64,000 nucleotides of DNA from Saturnia japonica (taxonomy: Eukaryota; Arthropoda; Insecta; Lepidoptera; Saturniidae). The stretch is taken from contig CM065322.1 of the NCBI GenBank assembly GCA_033032175.1, forward strand, positions 5,704,001 to 5,768,000, written 5' to 3'. The position numbers were made by a program, and so were the translations under genes. Below the pieces are notes generated by a model that was not told the DNA's origin, searched no databases, and was given only the letters and a program-made list of their open reading frames with translations. This document shows positions 11,636-23,152 of the stretch, in pieces; within the stretch, counting starts at the first letter, position 1; every line of letters starts with the position of its first letter.

Positions 11636-11935
11636 ACTATATTAATTATAAAACAAAGTACCTGTTTGTCTATCTGTCTGAACGCGATAAACTCAAAAAC
11701 TACCGAACGGATTTTCATACGGCTATCATCAATGGACGGAGTGATTCACGAGGAAGCTTTATGTTTATAATTCTTTAAGGTTTTGTGTAGATTGGCTGGA
11801 ATATGATGATGATTGTAGAAAATGTCGGAAATAATCATGCCGACTGGGAGCTTTACTGGCATGCACCGCGTAAACCAATAAATTTATATGTATTACTCTG
11901 CTACCCGTGCGAAGCCGGGGTAGGTTGCTAGTAAT
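11636..11935 (+). mobile_element. Helitron-like non-autonomous element
   Basis: Begins 'atactatattaattataaaa', then 'gtctgaacgcgataaactc', and ends '...gcgaagccggggtaggttgctagt'. The CTAGT end after a GC-rich stretch and this start are characteristic of lepidopteran Helitron-like non-autonomous elements. No rep/helicase frame. Confidence 0.6.
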
Positions 11936-12018
11936 TTATATTTCCATCACCAAACAACTCCACGATTTATCAAGTAAGCCTACTTTTAATTAAACAAGGG
12001 AGTATGAGCATAATATAC

Positions 12019-12189
12019 CTGATTGTTAACTTTGGTTAGACACGCTTCCAGATGGCACTGCCACTCGATGGCGCGAAGGTACAGTAGCTGCCAGCGGCGC
12101 TCCAGAGCGCGCGCTGAATCACCTCCGTGGCACAGACGCACCACTGAGTTCACTATACGACCGTGACATTCCACGTCACGTTGTAATAC
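12019..12189 (-). CDS. Host gene, first visible exon (171 nt): spectrin-repeat segment, Klarsicht/nesprin-like
   Basis: Acceptor AG is at 12190-12191 and donor GT at 12017-12018; 57 whole codons in phase 0, joining 8072-8245. The product is compact and helical, with the regularly spaced hydrophobics and Trp pattern of spectrin repeats: LERRWQLLYLRAIEWQCHLE, with RRW and EWQ about two helical turns apart. Spectrin repeats act as rods and docking sites in nesprin/Klarsicht, spectrin and dystrophin families. The long disordered Ser-rich region that follows suits a KASH-type protein better than a spectrin. Earlier exons must lie upstream (beyond 12191), but none was found in this window. Confidence 0.85.
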
Positions 12190-12516
12190 CTGGAGACAAA
12201 TGATACTACATTTAGATTATAATCACATAAAAAAAATGTAGTGAAAAGTAAATAATTGAAATAAATCGATATAATATATAATGTTGAGTCCAAGGTTTCA
12301 CTCGTGTTAAATTGATTCGACTAACTGTAAACCGCGCCGCTGCCAACGTAGCCTATCAATGTTTTCAATTCCCGCACTTGCCTACAGCTTTCCAGATAGC
12401 TTGAAGTTAACGGTTACTGCTCCGCTCCTTAGAATCGTAGCGTGAACTTATATAGCCTATAACCTTCCTCAAGAAAAAAGCTGTAACTTACAAAAAAATT
12501 CGAAAAATTCGACTGG

Positions 12517-13078
12517 TATACTACATATTTCCATTTCTTTATTTTCTCGATGACAGTTCTAATTTGATAGTTGTAGTGTTGTCACCAAATAAGTAATGAT
12601 ATCGATCGCATATATTTATTACGATTACGACAGTGACGATTCATCAGATTGTGATTAAATAAATAAATAAAGATTACCTGTCGTTATAAATATTTCGTTT
12701 CATTGTCGAGTATCTACCTATACCTACTTATTTTACAACAGCTTCGATAATTTTGAAGAAGTTGGCATTATCAATCAAGAATTAATATGTATTACATCTT
12801 GTAATGAAATATAATATTAGTTATAATAATAAATTTGAACAAATGTATCCGGCAGTAGTTCAGTTTCTTACATTTAGTAAAAAAATATCGGGTCTGTTAT
12901 CGTCTTACGTGTATCTATATAGCTCCATCCCTATCAGTTTCTCCGACTCTGGTATAACCTTGTACATGTGTAAACGTCATATTTTTATAAAATAATGCAT
13001 ACATAATGTAAAAAAGACGCTCGTTCAAGTTTTCACAGGATCTGTCATCGAGAAAATAAAAAAATGGAAATGGTATAG
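12517..13078. mobile_element. TIR element (~560 bp), copy 1
   Basis: Terminal inverted repeats: the left end contains 'atttccatttctttatttt' then 'ctcgatgacag', and the right end is its reverse complement ('ctgtcatcgagaaaataa' and on). The interior has no transposase. Copy 2 lies inverted at 36402-36950 and is clearly homologous along its length, including the 'aaaacttgaacgagcgtc' and 'ggagaaactgatagggatgg' blocks. A non-autonomous DNA transposon family. Confidence 0.75.
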
Positions 13079-13784
13079 TTCCATATATTATCATGTACAA
13101 ACAAAAAAATTATAGTACAATAATTAATGGTACAGAATTAGTTTTTAATTTAAAATATACGCCAGCCATAGTTAAACGACCGATTTATTTTCATACTTAT
13201 ATAGATGATACGATAAAAAAATCTATAAAAAAGAATCTCATTAAATGTTATATTGAAAGTCATCAAGAATGCGGATCCCACACAACAAAATAAGATCTAT
13301 ATCTATTTGTAGGTGTAAGAAAGTATTTGGTAAATATAAAGCAGACCGCAGCGCCGTCCCTTGCGTGTTCGTTTACAAAAACTAAATTCAACTCCACACA
13401 AAAGGTTCAACCAAACAGAAGACCAATCAAATCAAATAACAATGGCCGTTGACACAAGTTAAAGCCATTTAGTGAAAAAAAAACAAATTCAAAAAATGAA
13501 CAAAGGGCGGAACGTGCAGCTCTTGCGCGTGCGCACTCATCTATGACAGGCGATTTAACGGTATATTTTATTGAACAATGAAAACACTTCGCGAAAGTGA
13601 TAAATAAGTTTCACAATGAAAATTTTCCTGTTGATTGTTCATCTACTTTTTATTCGTTATGCCGCCAACTTCAAACGCTGTATGCGACTTGGGTTACTCT
13701 TCCAAACTGTTATTGAAACGAAATTTAGAAAAACAAACTGAAAAACATAACTCGTGTCCACGCAAGTTTTTTTATATGCAATTA
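13079..13784. other. Non-coding, nothing recognised
   Basis: AT-rich. A 66-codon open frame at 13093-13293 (plus) has no domain, no splice signals and AT-rich composition, so it is not called a gene. Confidence 0.6.
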
Positions 13785-14035
13785 AGGTGTCAAGCAAGTA
13801 TATAGCTCGCTTGTTGGTAAGCGGCTACCGTAGCCTATGGACACCTGTAACACCATACTTATCACTAGCGTGTTGCCGACCTTAAATTCCACTGCGCTTA
13901 CTCCCCTACCCCAAGTAGCTCTGGAAACCCTACTCAACGCAAGAACACGACATAAGGGTGTTTGGCTGCGATCATCAGTAGGGTGGAGGTATTCCACCAG
14001 TGTGGTGGCCCAAGTAGAAGGAAACCTCTCTTGAA
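13785..14035. repeat. Dispersed repeat, probably a LINE or SINE piece
   Basis: A GC-richer block with 'ggtaagcggctaccgtagcc' and 'cacctgtaacacc' phrases common in lepidopteran dispersed repeats. Class unsure. Confidence 0.5.
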
Positions 14036-14159
14036 AAGTTATAAATTGCATAATAATAAGTTCAAATGTTAATCATACACTTAATACAAAAATTCCCAAA
14101 GGTTTGTTTAAAATATATTTATCAAAATAAAGTTATTTTTGTGAATCACGAGTTATTAT

Positions 14160-14430
14160 ACTTATATTATTAAATCTGTAGTTATGTCTGTACATTTAAT
14201 ATGTTTCCAAAATTTCCCGATAGGCATACCATAATAATGAACGATACTGATCACTAATATGCCTTTAAAAAAATTGTCTGTCTGTTTGTATGTCCGGATT
14301 TAACTCAAAAACTGATTACCCGATTCTTATGAAATGTTGTATACGGGATGCTAATGTCATTGGTCAATTGATAGGGTATAACAATTTTCAATATTACTTT
14401 TAGAAATTGTAATAAATCATAGATCTGATG
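14160..14430 (+). mobile_element. Helitron-like family A fragment (5' part)
   Basis: Contains 'aaatctgtagttatgtctgt', 'cccgataggcatacc' and 'tgtccggatttaactcaaaa', which recur in reverse at 38500-38885 and in part at 17755-18015 and 47645-47720. Confidence 0.55.
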
Positions 14431-15974
14431 TATATAATACTGCTTCTATGCAATCATTTTGTTTTCCAAAAAAACTATTTTCGCAATTTCTCCGATTTTG
14501 AATGAATTTGGCATATACATATGTGTAAGTTAATAGATGGCGTATTTGCATGATAGTTTTAAACCATTCATCAATGTATAAAAATGATGTTCGAATCATT
14601 AATTTTTATGAAGAACTAAAAGAGATATGGCGTTGCTACAAAAAATAAAGTGCCTACAGAAAATTTTCACTTCAAAAACACCACAACAACTCTTCACGGA
14701 AGATGTGAGTGGGTTAGGTTAGGTTTGCCGTGGTAGTGGCTGGTAAGCGCCAGATACTTATAATATTGAAGGTGTATGTGATACATGAAATATCATTTTA
14801 TTAATAATATAATGAAAAGAAATGATAAAAATAATAATAATTGTGTTTTCATCTTTTTACTGGAACACTTGAGGGATTTGATTGTTTCTCAGTATTTTAT
14901 TGCTCTAAAAAAAGAGTGAGATCCTTTCGTTTACACTCAGGAAACTAAGCAATACCGTCAAGTGAGACTTTTTGCTGAACGATATACTAAGAATAAATTT
15001 CCGCGCACAAAAAACCTGTAGGAACGACGTATTAGGTTAAATTCACAGCGTATTGTAAACTATCGATCGAGCGAAAGTAGTTGAATGTGAGGCACGGCTA
15101 ATTGTGAGTACCAAGCTATGTCTCAGGAATCCGAAAAATACACAATGTACCTACGCATCACGGTTAAATAGCCAATGTTGAATTTCAGTACACCTAAACA
15201 TCTTTTTCCCGCTGTTTTTCTTACATGTAATTTCAAGCGCACATAGTCGCAGGCGCAGCTAGTAGTCTATAGCTTTTTACTTAATGCGTAAATAAGTATT
15301 GGTAAGCGACATGAAATCACCGATATGTACATCAATATAGACATTAAGGCCGAGTTAGTACATGCTACAGCACTATTACACGCACACTAATGTATTTTGT
15401 TTTTCGGCTTGCCCAAATCTACCCATTGCCGATCTAAGTATATATTAAATCTATGCTTTGGACACAATTTCGTAGATTGGATGCATACATGATTTCATAA
15501 TTGTTAGGCTAGAAGAATCATCAACAATAGTTTCAGAAATAAGTTAAAAGAAAAACAATTTTGATAATTCTCAACTAATTTTGATGAAAATGGTACACGG
15601 GAAGTACATGCCATTCCTCAGTTGATAGGCTATATGAACTGTCAATAATATGAGTAAAAATAAAATTACGGGAATTAAAGTAATAGCAGTAGTAATACGC
15701 AGTACTTATAAGCATTTTAACATGAATTAGCTTTGCCCCGCTATTTCACCCGTGTTAATTTTATCCAAATAACACCGAGCTGCTAACGCATCCATGTAGT
15801 TCTATCATAATCGTTTTTCCTTCCCGCAAGTACAAATTATTTTAATTTTTCATTATCTCCTAAACTATATGTCCAAATAGTATACTCTAAAGAGCAAAAT
15901 TTAACTTCATAAAATTGTCTTTATGATGAAGTAACTTTTGTTTGTAAGAATTAATATGCCATGTCTAAAAATAA
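14431..15974. other. Non-coding; weak repeat relics
   Basis: AT-rich. About 15560-15760 resembles the family A phrases ('cagttgataggctata'), strongly decayed. Nothing else recognised. Confidence 0.5.
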
Positions 15975-16350
15975 TGCTTATATTATAAATAACTTTTTAA
16001 TTTTCAACAAACTTTTCTCATAAAATACTTTATTGTGGCTTATGTATAAGAGATAGGCATATGGAGACGCTGACATTTTTTTAGATATACTAAGGACCAA
16101 TATTATTGTAGGATATTGCATTTTCATATCAATAACGATTACGCTAGCGTACGCGATTAAAGCAGTTCGGGAGGGGCTCGATTAACAACTTAAGTAACAA
16201 AAATCAATATTTAAGACTATTTCAGAGATGTAGTCTAATCTTAAATAGCCTATACTATTCCTAGAAAGTCTGGCTATCATATACAAAAAGAATTTGTCGA
16301 ATCCGACTGGCAGTTCGCGAGATTAGCGTGTTTAAACAAACAAACGCTTT
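15975..16350 (-). mobile_element. Helitron-like repeat, second copy of the 1090-1818 family
   Basis: Shares 'gatatactaaggacc', 'tctggctatcata' and 'gagattagcgtgtt' with 1090-1818, in the same order. It carries an unbroken version of the region where the other copy holds the hAT MITE. Confidence 0.6.
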
Positions 16351-17754
16351 ATTATATTACTATAGTTTTTCAGTTGCAAATTTTCTGCGTTTGACGCTAG
16401 CAAAAGACAAAACCAAAGATGTTAACGAATATTGAACTAAAGATTATAAAGATACACAGTACATCTGAAATGCATTCTTAAAGACGTAACAGTAAAGTCA
16501 GGTAACCAACCAGTCAGGTTATTTTATCTCATCGCACGTCAAGAGACACGTGAACCTCAATAATTTATTCAGACTGGCAATAGTTACGCAACATTACGGT
16601 GTCTCCCCTGAACTTGAACAACTGGTCCTGTCCTATCATATACAAGTCGCTTGCACTTCAAGATTATCTACTTTTATGACCAACAATGTAACACCGGCAT
16701 CGGCTTTAATTATTATTTTTTTAAATATCCCCTACGCAAAAAGAGGGGTGTTATAATTTTTTTTTCGGTATGTGGCATCGTATCTCACGAACGGCTGAAC
16801 TGATTTTGGTCAATTTTTTTTTATTTGAAAGGTAACTTTGATCGAGAGTATTCTTAGCTATGATTTAGGAAAATCTGTTCAGCCGTTTGAGGATTATCAG
16901 CTTTATATAATTTCTATTTGATAAATACACGTGAGCATCTTCTACAGGTCTGATTGACTCGAAATTTGGTATTCTTTTACTTTAATTATATTAGAAGAAC
17001 CTTCACCTAATACTGCAGCATCATCTGGAATTTGCAGAGAACCAGAGATATCGTGTTTAGGCACATTGGGATGGTCTCAATGAATAAGTAAATTGTGTCG
17101 GGTGGTTTATTAAATTTTAAATTTACCTTGTTGAAATTACTATAACTCTTTTGGTGCATTTAGTAGAGGGTAAAATTAAAAGCTGCGCGCGCATCACGTG
17201 ACGGAAGTGCGTTATGTAAGTCAGTTTATTTATTGACTTGTTTATTAATAGTGAAAAGTAATTTAACCTATATAAGTTATTTATACACAATTTAAAAGCC
17301 AATAAAATTAATTCACATTATTATCACTGATGGCTAACTTCATAATGTTTTGACACACTGGAGATAAATTTTTTGGAGTAATTCTTGTTTTTATTACACA
17401 GAACTAATTAAAATGTAGATCAATAAGAATTGTAACAAGGTGTAAAATATGTAATTACCAATATACATATAATGTTAAGGTAGCTCTACAAATAAAAACA
17501 AAATTAAATGACGAGGCAACGTCGATACGAGAGTTTACAAATAGTTAAGAGCTTTCAATAATGAGCTTATTATACAATAACTGATTTGAATCTGATCGGT
17601 AACAACAAACGAGTTGCATTAGGTCGATAATATGTTAACCCCCATACTGACTGAACTATCATTTTGTGATATTTTACAGCAACAGGCATAACTCGATCAC
17701 TATAAAAACAAAACATAGTTATAGGGTATATTATGACTGGTTACAATATTATAA
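16351..17754. other. Non-coding; Helitron-like trace at 16745-16915
   Basis: AT-rich. The stretch 16745-16915 ('tctcacgaacggctgaactg', 'ctgttcagccgtttga') has the wording typical of short non-autonomous repeats. A 68-codon open frame at 16550-16756 overlaps it and is not convincing. Confidence 0.45.
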
Positions 17755-18015
17755 TCTACATTAAATCTGTAGTTTTGGCAACTATCATAAAGGCAAATGG
17801 TCATGAATATGACATTAAAAAAATTGTCTGACTGTATGCATGACTGAATGTAACAAAAAAATTACTTGACCAATATTTATGAAACTTAGTACGCGAGAAG
17901 TATACAAACCTTGATTAATATACTACATATGAATTGCCAATAAAATTAGAAAAATAAAAATTACTAGTCAAAAATAATTATTGCGTAATAAATGCGTGAA
18001 GAGCCTAGTTTTTAT
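17755..18015 (+). mobile_element. Helitron-like family A copy, decayed
   Basis: Has 'taaatctgtagttttggcaa', 'aaaaaattgtctgactgtat' and an ending 'gcgtgaagagcctagttt', matching the start and end of family A copies at 14160 and 48205-48358. Confidence 0.5.
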
Positions 18016-18439
18016 TAGTAGTTTTTAGTTTAAAGTTATTTTTACACGATAATTAATTATTTGAGTTAATTATTTGAATTAATTATAACCGGCTCAACGA
18101 ATTACCATCTTAAGGTACATCGTCATTTAACTTCACAGCTAAAAAATATTGAAAAATAAAACAATAAGCAACATACACACACAACAATAACATAATATGA
18201 CTTAAGAATTATACTGACATTATGTTATCGTTTAAAACCTTTGATTTGATTAAATAACATAACAATAATCGCATATTGCATCCCGATGGTTAGAGCGATA
18301 CCATACCAAATTATGAATTTATCGAGATCGTTACGGCCTCCGTTTTGTTTTCAATTACCTAGGAAATCATCAAGTCCACGTTTGTTAGAACGTTTATGTT
18401 TATAGTTTTTTTTATTTATTTAACAAAATAAACAAATGC
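18016..18439. other. Non-coding, nothing recognised
   Basis: AT-rich sequence without repeat or coding signals that I can name. Confidence 0.5.
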
Positions 18440-18785
18440 AGTAGAAATAAGAGCACTAAGAGGTATGTTAGGAGTGAAATTGAGTGACAGGATAAGAAAT
18501 AGTGTGATGAGAGAACTGAGACGTGAAACAAGACATAGTCACACGGATTGACAAAGGCATACTTGGATGATTTGGGCATGTAAGAGCTTTGAAAGAGGTA
18601 GGCTTAGGACGAACGATTCCTCGATCAAACCAGGGACGTTCTAAAGAAAGGTCAGGCCAAGAGTGCCTTAAACCGACGAGCGTGAGTGAAAAGATTGGTG
18701 AATATTGAAGAAGCGAAAGATGAATGCCAGTATCGTAGCAAGTGGGAGGACGTGGTCTCTGCCTACATCGTTGAGAGATAGGCGT
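18440..18785 (+). mobile_element. LINE 3' coding relic (C-terminal tail of a reverse transcriptase ORF)
   Basis: Frames broken by stops and shifts still spell a LINE ORF2 tail: ALRGMLGVKLSDRIRNSVMR near the start, and 'EEAKDECQYRSKWEDVV'-like residues near 18700-18760, followed by a stop and a short 'atgtatgtatg' tail. It is a pseudogene fragment of a non-LTR retrotransposon. Confidence 0.6.
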
Positions 18786-19689
18786 GATGTATGTATGTAT
18801 GTTTTGCTTTTAAATGAAATACAAAAAGTAGTTCGACTTCTCTGAATCGTCGAACGTCATACTCGATGTTATGTGACCCATAACATTTAGTGTGACTATC
18901 TTCACCACATTAAAACCAGACGTTTAGCAAGCAACTTCATAGTGTAGACATCATGTTACACTGCGTGTGCGCATCTTAGACATTCACTCGTATTATTTTT
19001 TCACAACGCGGCTAAATAAATATAATATAAAAATATTGTTTAATGGCATCTGGTGTTACAATCATGAACTACATAATCAAACAAAGACCACTGATCACAA
19101 TCGATTTCAACTATTATAATTTATTTCTAGGTGACATTGATACAGTATTTTAAAATTGATTGTGACTATCTTCATCACAATAAAACAAAAAGTTTAGCTA
19201 GCAACGTCATGGTGTAAATAGACAATTTTTATTAAAAATAATAAACGAATTCATTTATTTTCATTAAACGGTAAACCAAAGATTTTATACAGATTCCATT
19301 ATAAAGAGCAGTTATTATAACGCTTCAAATGGTTCAACGATTTTGTTGATACGTTTGAGTTGGCGGGACTCGAAGTCCACATAAAACTTTAAATATATTC
19401 TACTGACAATAAATTCTGGAAATATCCATTTTCACACATAATATATTATAATGTTAATCAGATTCATTCATCGAAAGTGTGCAGTTTTGATGTTTAAATA
19501 AGAATTAAGTTTTTATGGCGTAATTATGAGGTGATTGACAACCATAGGATTTTGGAAGCTCTCACTGCTTTCTAGTTTATATTGGAAAAATGTAACTTTC
19601 TAATCATTTGATAGTTTTATTATTGAAATTTTAATGTTCATTGAATGTACTGCCTATTGACAATTAGTCGTATATGTATATTATTAACA
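18786..19689. other. Non-coding with a diverged direct repeat
   Basis: Two ~60 bp direct repeats at 18891-18955 and 19162-19222 share 'gtgactatcttca(c/t)cac' and 'gtttagc(a/t)agcaac'. Otherwise AT-rich and featureless. Confidence 0.55.
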
Positions 19690-20030
19690 CATTAACAGAC
19701 CGGAAGACGTAGTGTGGGCAGACCCGCCACAAGGTAAACCGACGACCTGGGCCTATAAGCCAAGTTGCCTTTCTACAATATCTAACGCTAACGAAAGCGA
19801 AAAACATGTATGGGCTAGACATATCTCAACGTTAAATCACGTGATCAGATATGTCAATTCCATACATTTTTTTCGTTTTCGTTAGCGTTAACGATTGTAG
19901 AAAGGTAGGAAGGAGCCAGGTGTAGGTTGCGGGAACCCATTGGATGCAAACACTGCAGGACCGGTAATTGTGAAGATTATTGGGGTGGTGGTTTATGTCC
20001 ACCAGTGGACGCCTGCTGCTAAATCGATGA
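19690..20030 (+). mobile_element. RTE-type LINE C-terminal relic, interrupted
   Basis: The left half 'agaccggaagacgtagtgtg' to 'gacgacctgg' and the right half 'ggttgcgggaacccattgg' to 'ccaccagtggacgcc' are the two halves of the end of an RTE-type LINE ORF (RPEDVVWADPP, then GTHWMQTLQDR-like residues). They are separated by the MITE at 19768-19905. Confidence 0.65.
19768..19905. mobile_element. Palindromic MITE nested in a LINE
   Basis: Two arms of about 45 bp pair with each other: 'cctttctacaat' and 'taacgctaacgaaa' on the left are reverse-complemented on the right as 'tttcgttagcgtta' and 'attgtagaaagg'. The outer ends are uncertain by up to ~15 bp on each side. Confidence 0.65.
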
Positions 20031-21699
20031 TAACTATTAACACATGCTCTAAAAAGGTATTGCAAAATGAACAACACATTTGGTTACTGAGCATTATGAG
20101 TTCGACAGAAAATTCAGTAAATGACCAAATTAAGCCTTAAATGATGAACCAATTTATTTTCCTTATACAGCCGAGAATTCTTACTATTTCCATTAAAAAG
20201 AGTAAATATATAAATCACACAAAATTAATTAAAGGTTTTAATGAAACCGACGCTTCGTGCCCTTTCTGTTTACAAATGCATCCAGTGTTCCTTCCATTGG
20301 TATAATTAGATGCTCTCAAGTACTCCCACATGTCAATTGAAAAAGTTCACAAAGGTTTCATTTTCCAATTGCTTTAAATTTTAGACGTTTTACAACTTTC
20401 CCTATAATAAATATAATTATTACAATAAGAGATTCAATTATGAACGCATATTTGTTAGATGGTAACATTAAATACACAGTACTAAAGCTAAAATTTTCAC
20501 AATCATGCACATATTATACTTAGTATAATTTTGACGAATACAATTTAATTTTTAGGTACTTTTTTTACATAATCAAGACAGAATTAATTTAACGAATACT
20601 ACATCAATACATCTTAGTAACCCTATCCCACCTAAGTCAGTACAACGAATAGATTTTTCTCTTATCACATCAGATATGTCATAGCTGTCATATCAGTATT
20701 TTTACATATATGTATCATTCTTCCTACAATTCATTCATTCCTTCTTAGGTTTTCTTCTACTCATATATTTGTCCAACTTAATACTTAACATTATTCTAGT
20801 TATATGACATTCATGTTCATCCCTCTTCATGACATGCTCATACCACGCTAACGTATTACTCCCCTACTTCCCTTTAATTTATGCTATTTTCATACTTAGG
20901 TTCATTTCAAAACCACTATACAAAACTTACAGATAAACAACATAATTCAGTATTTTCTTTCATTTACTTTGATAAGGGGCTTTTGACAATAATCATACCT
21001 AATCAATAAAATTACTTTTGATATGCTGTAAACGGCTACATACCAAATGCTATATGTAACTACCACAATTAGCTATGCTTATTAAAGTCACTCTCAGTAA
21101 ACGTAAATACCAAGAGGTTTGAACTCAAGGCTGCGTTGAATAGAGGAAGGATGTCGCCGTGGCATTTGGCGAGATTAGTATCGTGATATGCCGACGTGAG
21201 AACGTGATGCATTCGTTACACTGTAGGTTGTAAACGGAAGGGACAACATGTGAAGTTTATTTCTTTTTTTTTATGTCGACGGTTGAATAAGCCGTTAAAG
21301 GAATTTTTCGAATCCACCAAAGATTTTCATTCTTATTGCTTTTTTTGACATGGCTAAAGTGAATTTGAGATTTTTGATAAGTTTTAAATATATAATTCCC
21401 TCTTAGTAAAAACTTAGTAAACAGTAAAATACTAATCAGGTATCTACCGGATTTTATAAAAATCTTTGCTCTTTTAAAATTAAAATATATCTAATTCAGA
21501 ATATACATTATTAGCATATATAACATACGTAGTTGTAGTAATTTAACTAAACAGTTATCTAATTTACTTGCTAATCTTCTTTTATCGCCGTATCATCTTA
21601 CTAAATAGAAACTCTAACGATTTCTTCAACAAAAAATACGTCTTGGGCTGGCTTACGTAGGGATGTACTATTGAACAATCGTGACTCATCTATTACAAT
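20031..21699. other. Non-coding, nothing recognised
   Basis: AT-rich. No repeat pair or coding stretch was noticed. Confidence 0.5.
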
Positions 21700-21950
21700 T
21701 TACTATCACTTTCCCGCGGCTTCACTCGCGATCGTACTTGAGTTATATCCTATTATGTTTTATGTCTCATTCTTACTGAACTGCTAAATAACAGTTTTCA
21801 TAGATCTATTTAAAAAATGACGGATTTTCATACAAACTTTCATCCCCCTTTTCAACACCTTAGGGGTGAATAAAAAAAAATCCTTATTTCATGCTCAACT
21901 ACAGTGTAAAAGGAACCCGCTTGCAAAATTTCACGGTCCTAACATATCAA
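21700..21950 (-). repeat. Dispersed repeat with a 'cgcggcttcactcgcg' end
   Basis: The phrase 'ttcccgcggcttcactcgcg' at the left and 'ttcatacaaactttcatccc' inside are typical of short lepidopteran repeats read from the minus strand. Class unsure. Confidence 0.5.
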
Positions 21951-21957
21951 ATATCTG

Positions 21958-22230
21958 TTAAATTTTCGCTTGAAGTCTACCAAATAATTGGTTAGCGGGA
22001 AGACCGACGCCACCATGGGTTAATTCGACACCTTGGCAGTTCGCATAATGAACGAGGAAGTGAATCGCTTCATACGAATCGGAGGAATGCCCACCACATA
22101 TAGATGGAAACCCTTGTAACGTAAACATTTGTAAACTTTGATTATTTACAAAGTATTGCCAATGCGTTGTTACTTCATAAATTATGGGTTGTAGAATTTC
22201 TTTGCTTATTCCCATCTCGAAGAAAAACAT
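21958..22230 (-). pseudogene. Unidentified open frame, about 90 codons, possible gene fragment
   Basis: The ATG is at 22228-22230 and the TAA at 21958-21960. The product has a balanced, protein-like composition unlike the AT-rich noise around it: HWQYFVNNQSLQMFTLQGFP, then SICGGHSSDSYEAIHFLVHY and GVELTHGGVGLPANQLFGR. I do not recognise a family. It adjoins a repeat end (21700-21950), so it could be a piece of a transposon protein or of a host gene carried by one. No upstream splice acceptor in a matching phase with the host exons was found. Confidence 0.35.
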
Positions 22231-22884
22231 CAAAAATCATAATTCGGATCGAGTATAATTTATTAAACTCACCTTGTTGTTAATCCTTAATATTATGTAT
22301 TTGCAAAACTTTGATGAGACAGATAAATAAAAAAATTAGACTTATAATTTTAACTGGTGGAATATTTATGTGAATTCTTTTTTTTTAGTAAATTTAATTT
22401 CTATATAAGCAACATATAGTCACAAACGAGTTAAATTTTCATTACTTTCGTACAAACTAAAAGAATTTATTTGTATTATCTGGATAAATTGTAGTTAGTG
22501 AACATCACTAATATCATAAATATGCCTGTCGTGTCCATCCAATATAGATGGCGTGTTGGATCAGTTTTTCTAGTCGATAACTGTTACAATAACATTACGC
22601 AAGTGGGAGCTAGTGACTCGGTACTTAGCTGTAGTCACGACTTCATGAATATTATGTTTTTTTTATTTATATTTTATTATGAGAAGTCTTCTTTTATTAT
22701 ATTATATGGTATTATTTTTGTAATTTTACATTTTAAAGTTCTTTAAAGTACGATGGATTACTTATTTCTCAGTAATGAATTACATTTTATTTCGTTTTAT
22801 ATTCTGTATATCATACTAGTTAATTTTAACACGAAATAGCATTACACGCCTGAAATAGGGATATAATACATTTTTTATAAATAA
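22231..22884. other. Non-coding, nothing recognised
   Basis: AT-rich. An 82-codon open frame at 22498-22746 is hydrophobic low-complexity sequence from AT bias. Confidence 0.5.
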
Positions 22885-23152
22885 CTAGTATTTGCCAGCG
22901 ACTTCGTTCCCGTCGTCTTTAAAATAAACCGGCCCACATGCCATCTATTGTAAAATTGATGTACTAATTCGGAAACCTTCGCAAGCGTCCACACAATAAC
23001 TCAAAGTTTCATCACAATCGAATCTATTTGCCAAATTTCATGCAAATTCGTTGTGCCGTTTTTATGTGATTGAGTAACAAACTTCCTGATATCAAAACAT
23101 CCAAACATACATACTTCCATTTTTATAATACATATTAATAAGATACATACAA
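22885..23152 (-). mobile_element. Helitron-like non-autonomous element
   Basis: The left end 'aactagtatttgccagcgac' is the reverse complement of a CTAG(T) end with the usual GC-rich 'cgacttcgttcccg' beside it. The right part 'atccaaacatacatacttcc' is the usual start region. Confidence 0.5.

Larger units (their letters stand above)
8246..12018 (-). other. Intron, 3.8 kb, with repeats
   Basis: AT-rich. It contains a ~1.5 kb dispersed element (9438-10925) and a Helitron-like copy (11636-11935). No further exon with matching splice sites was found. Confidence 0.7.
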
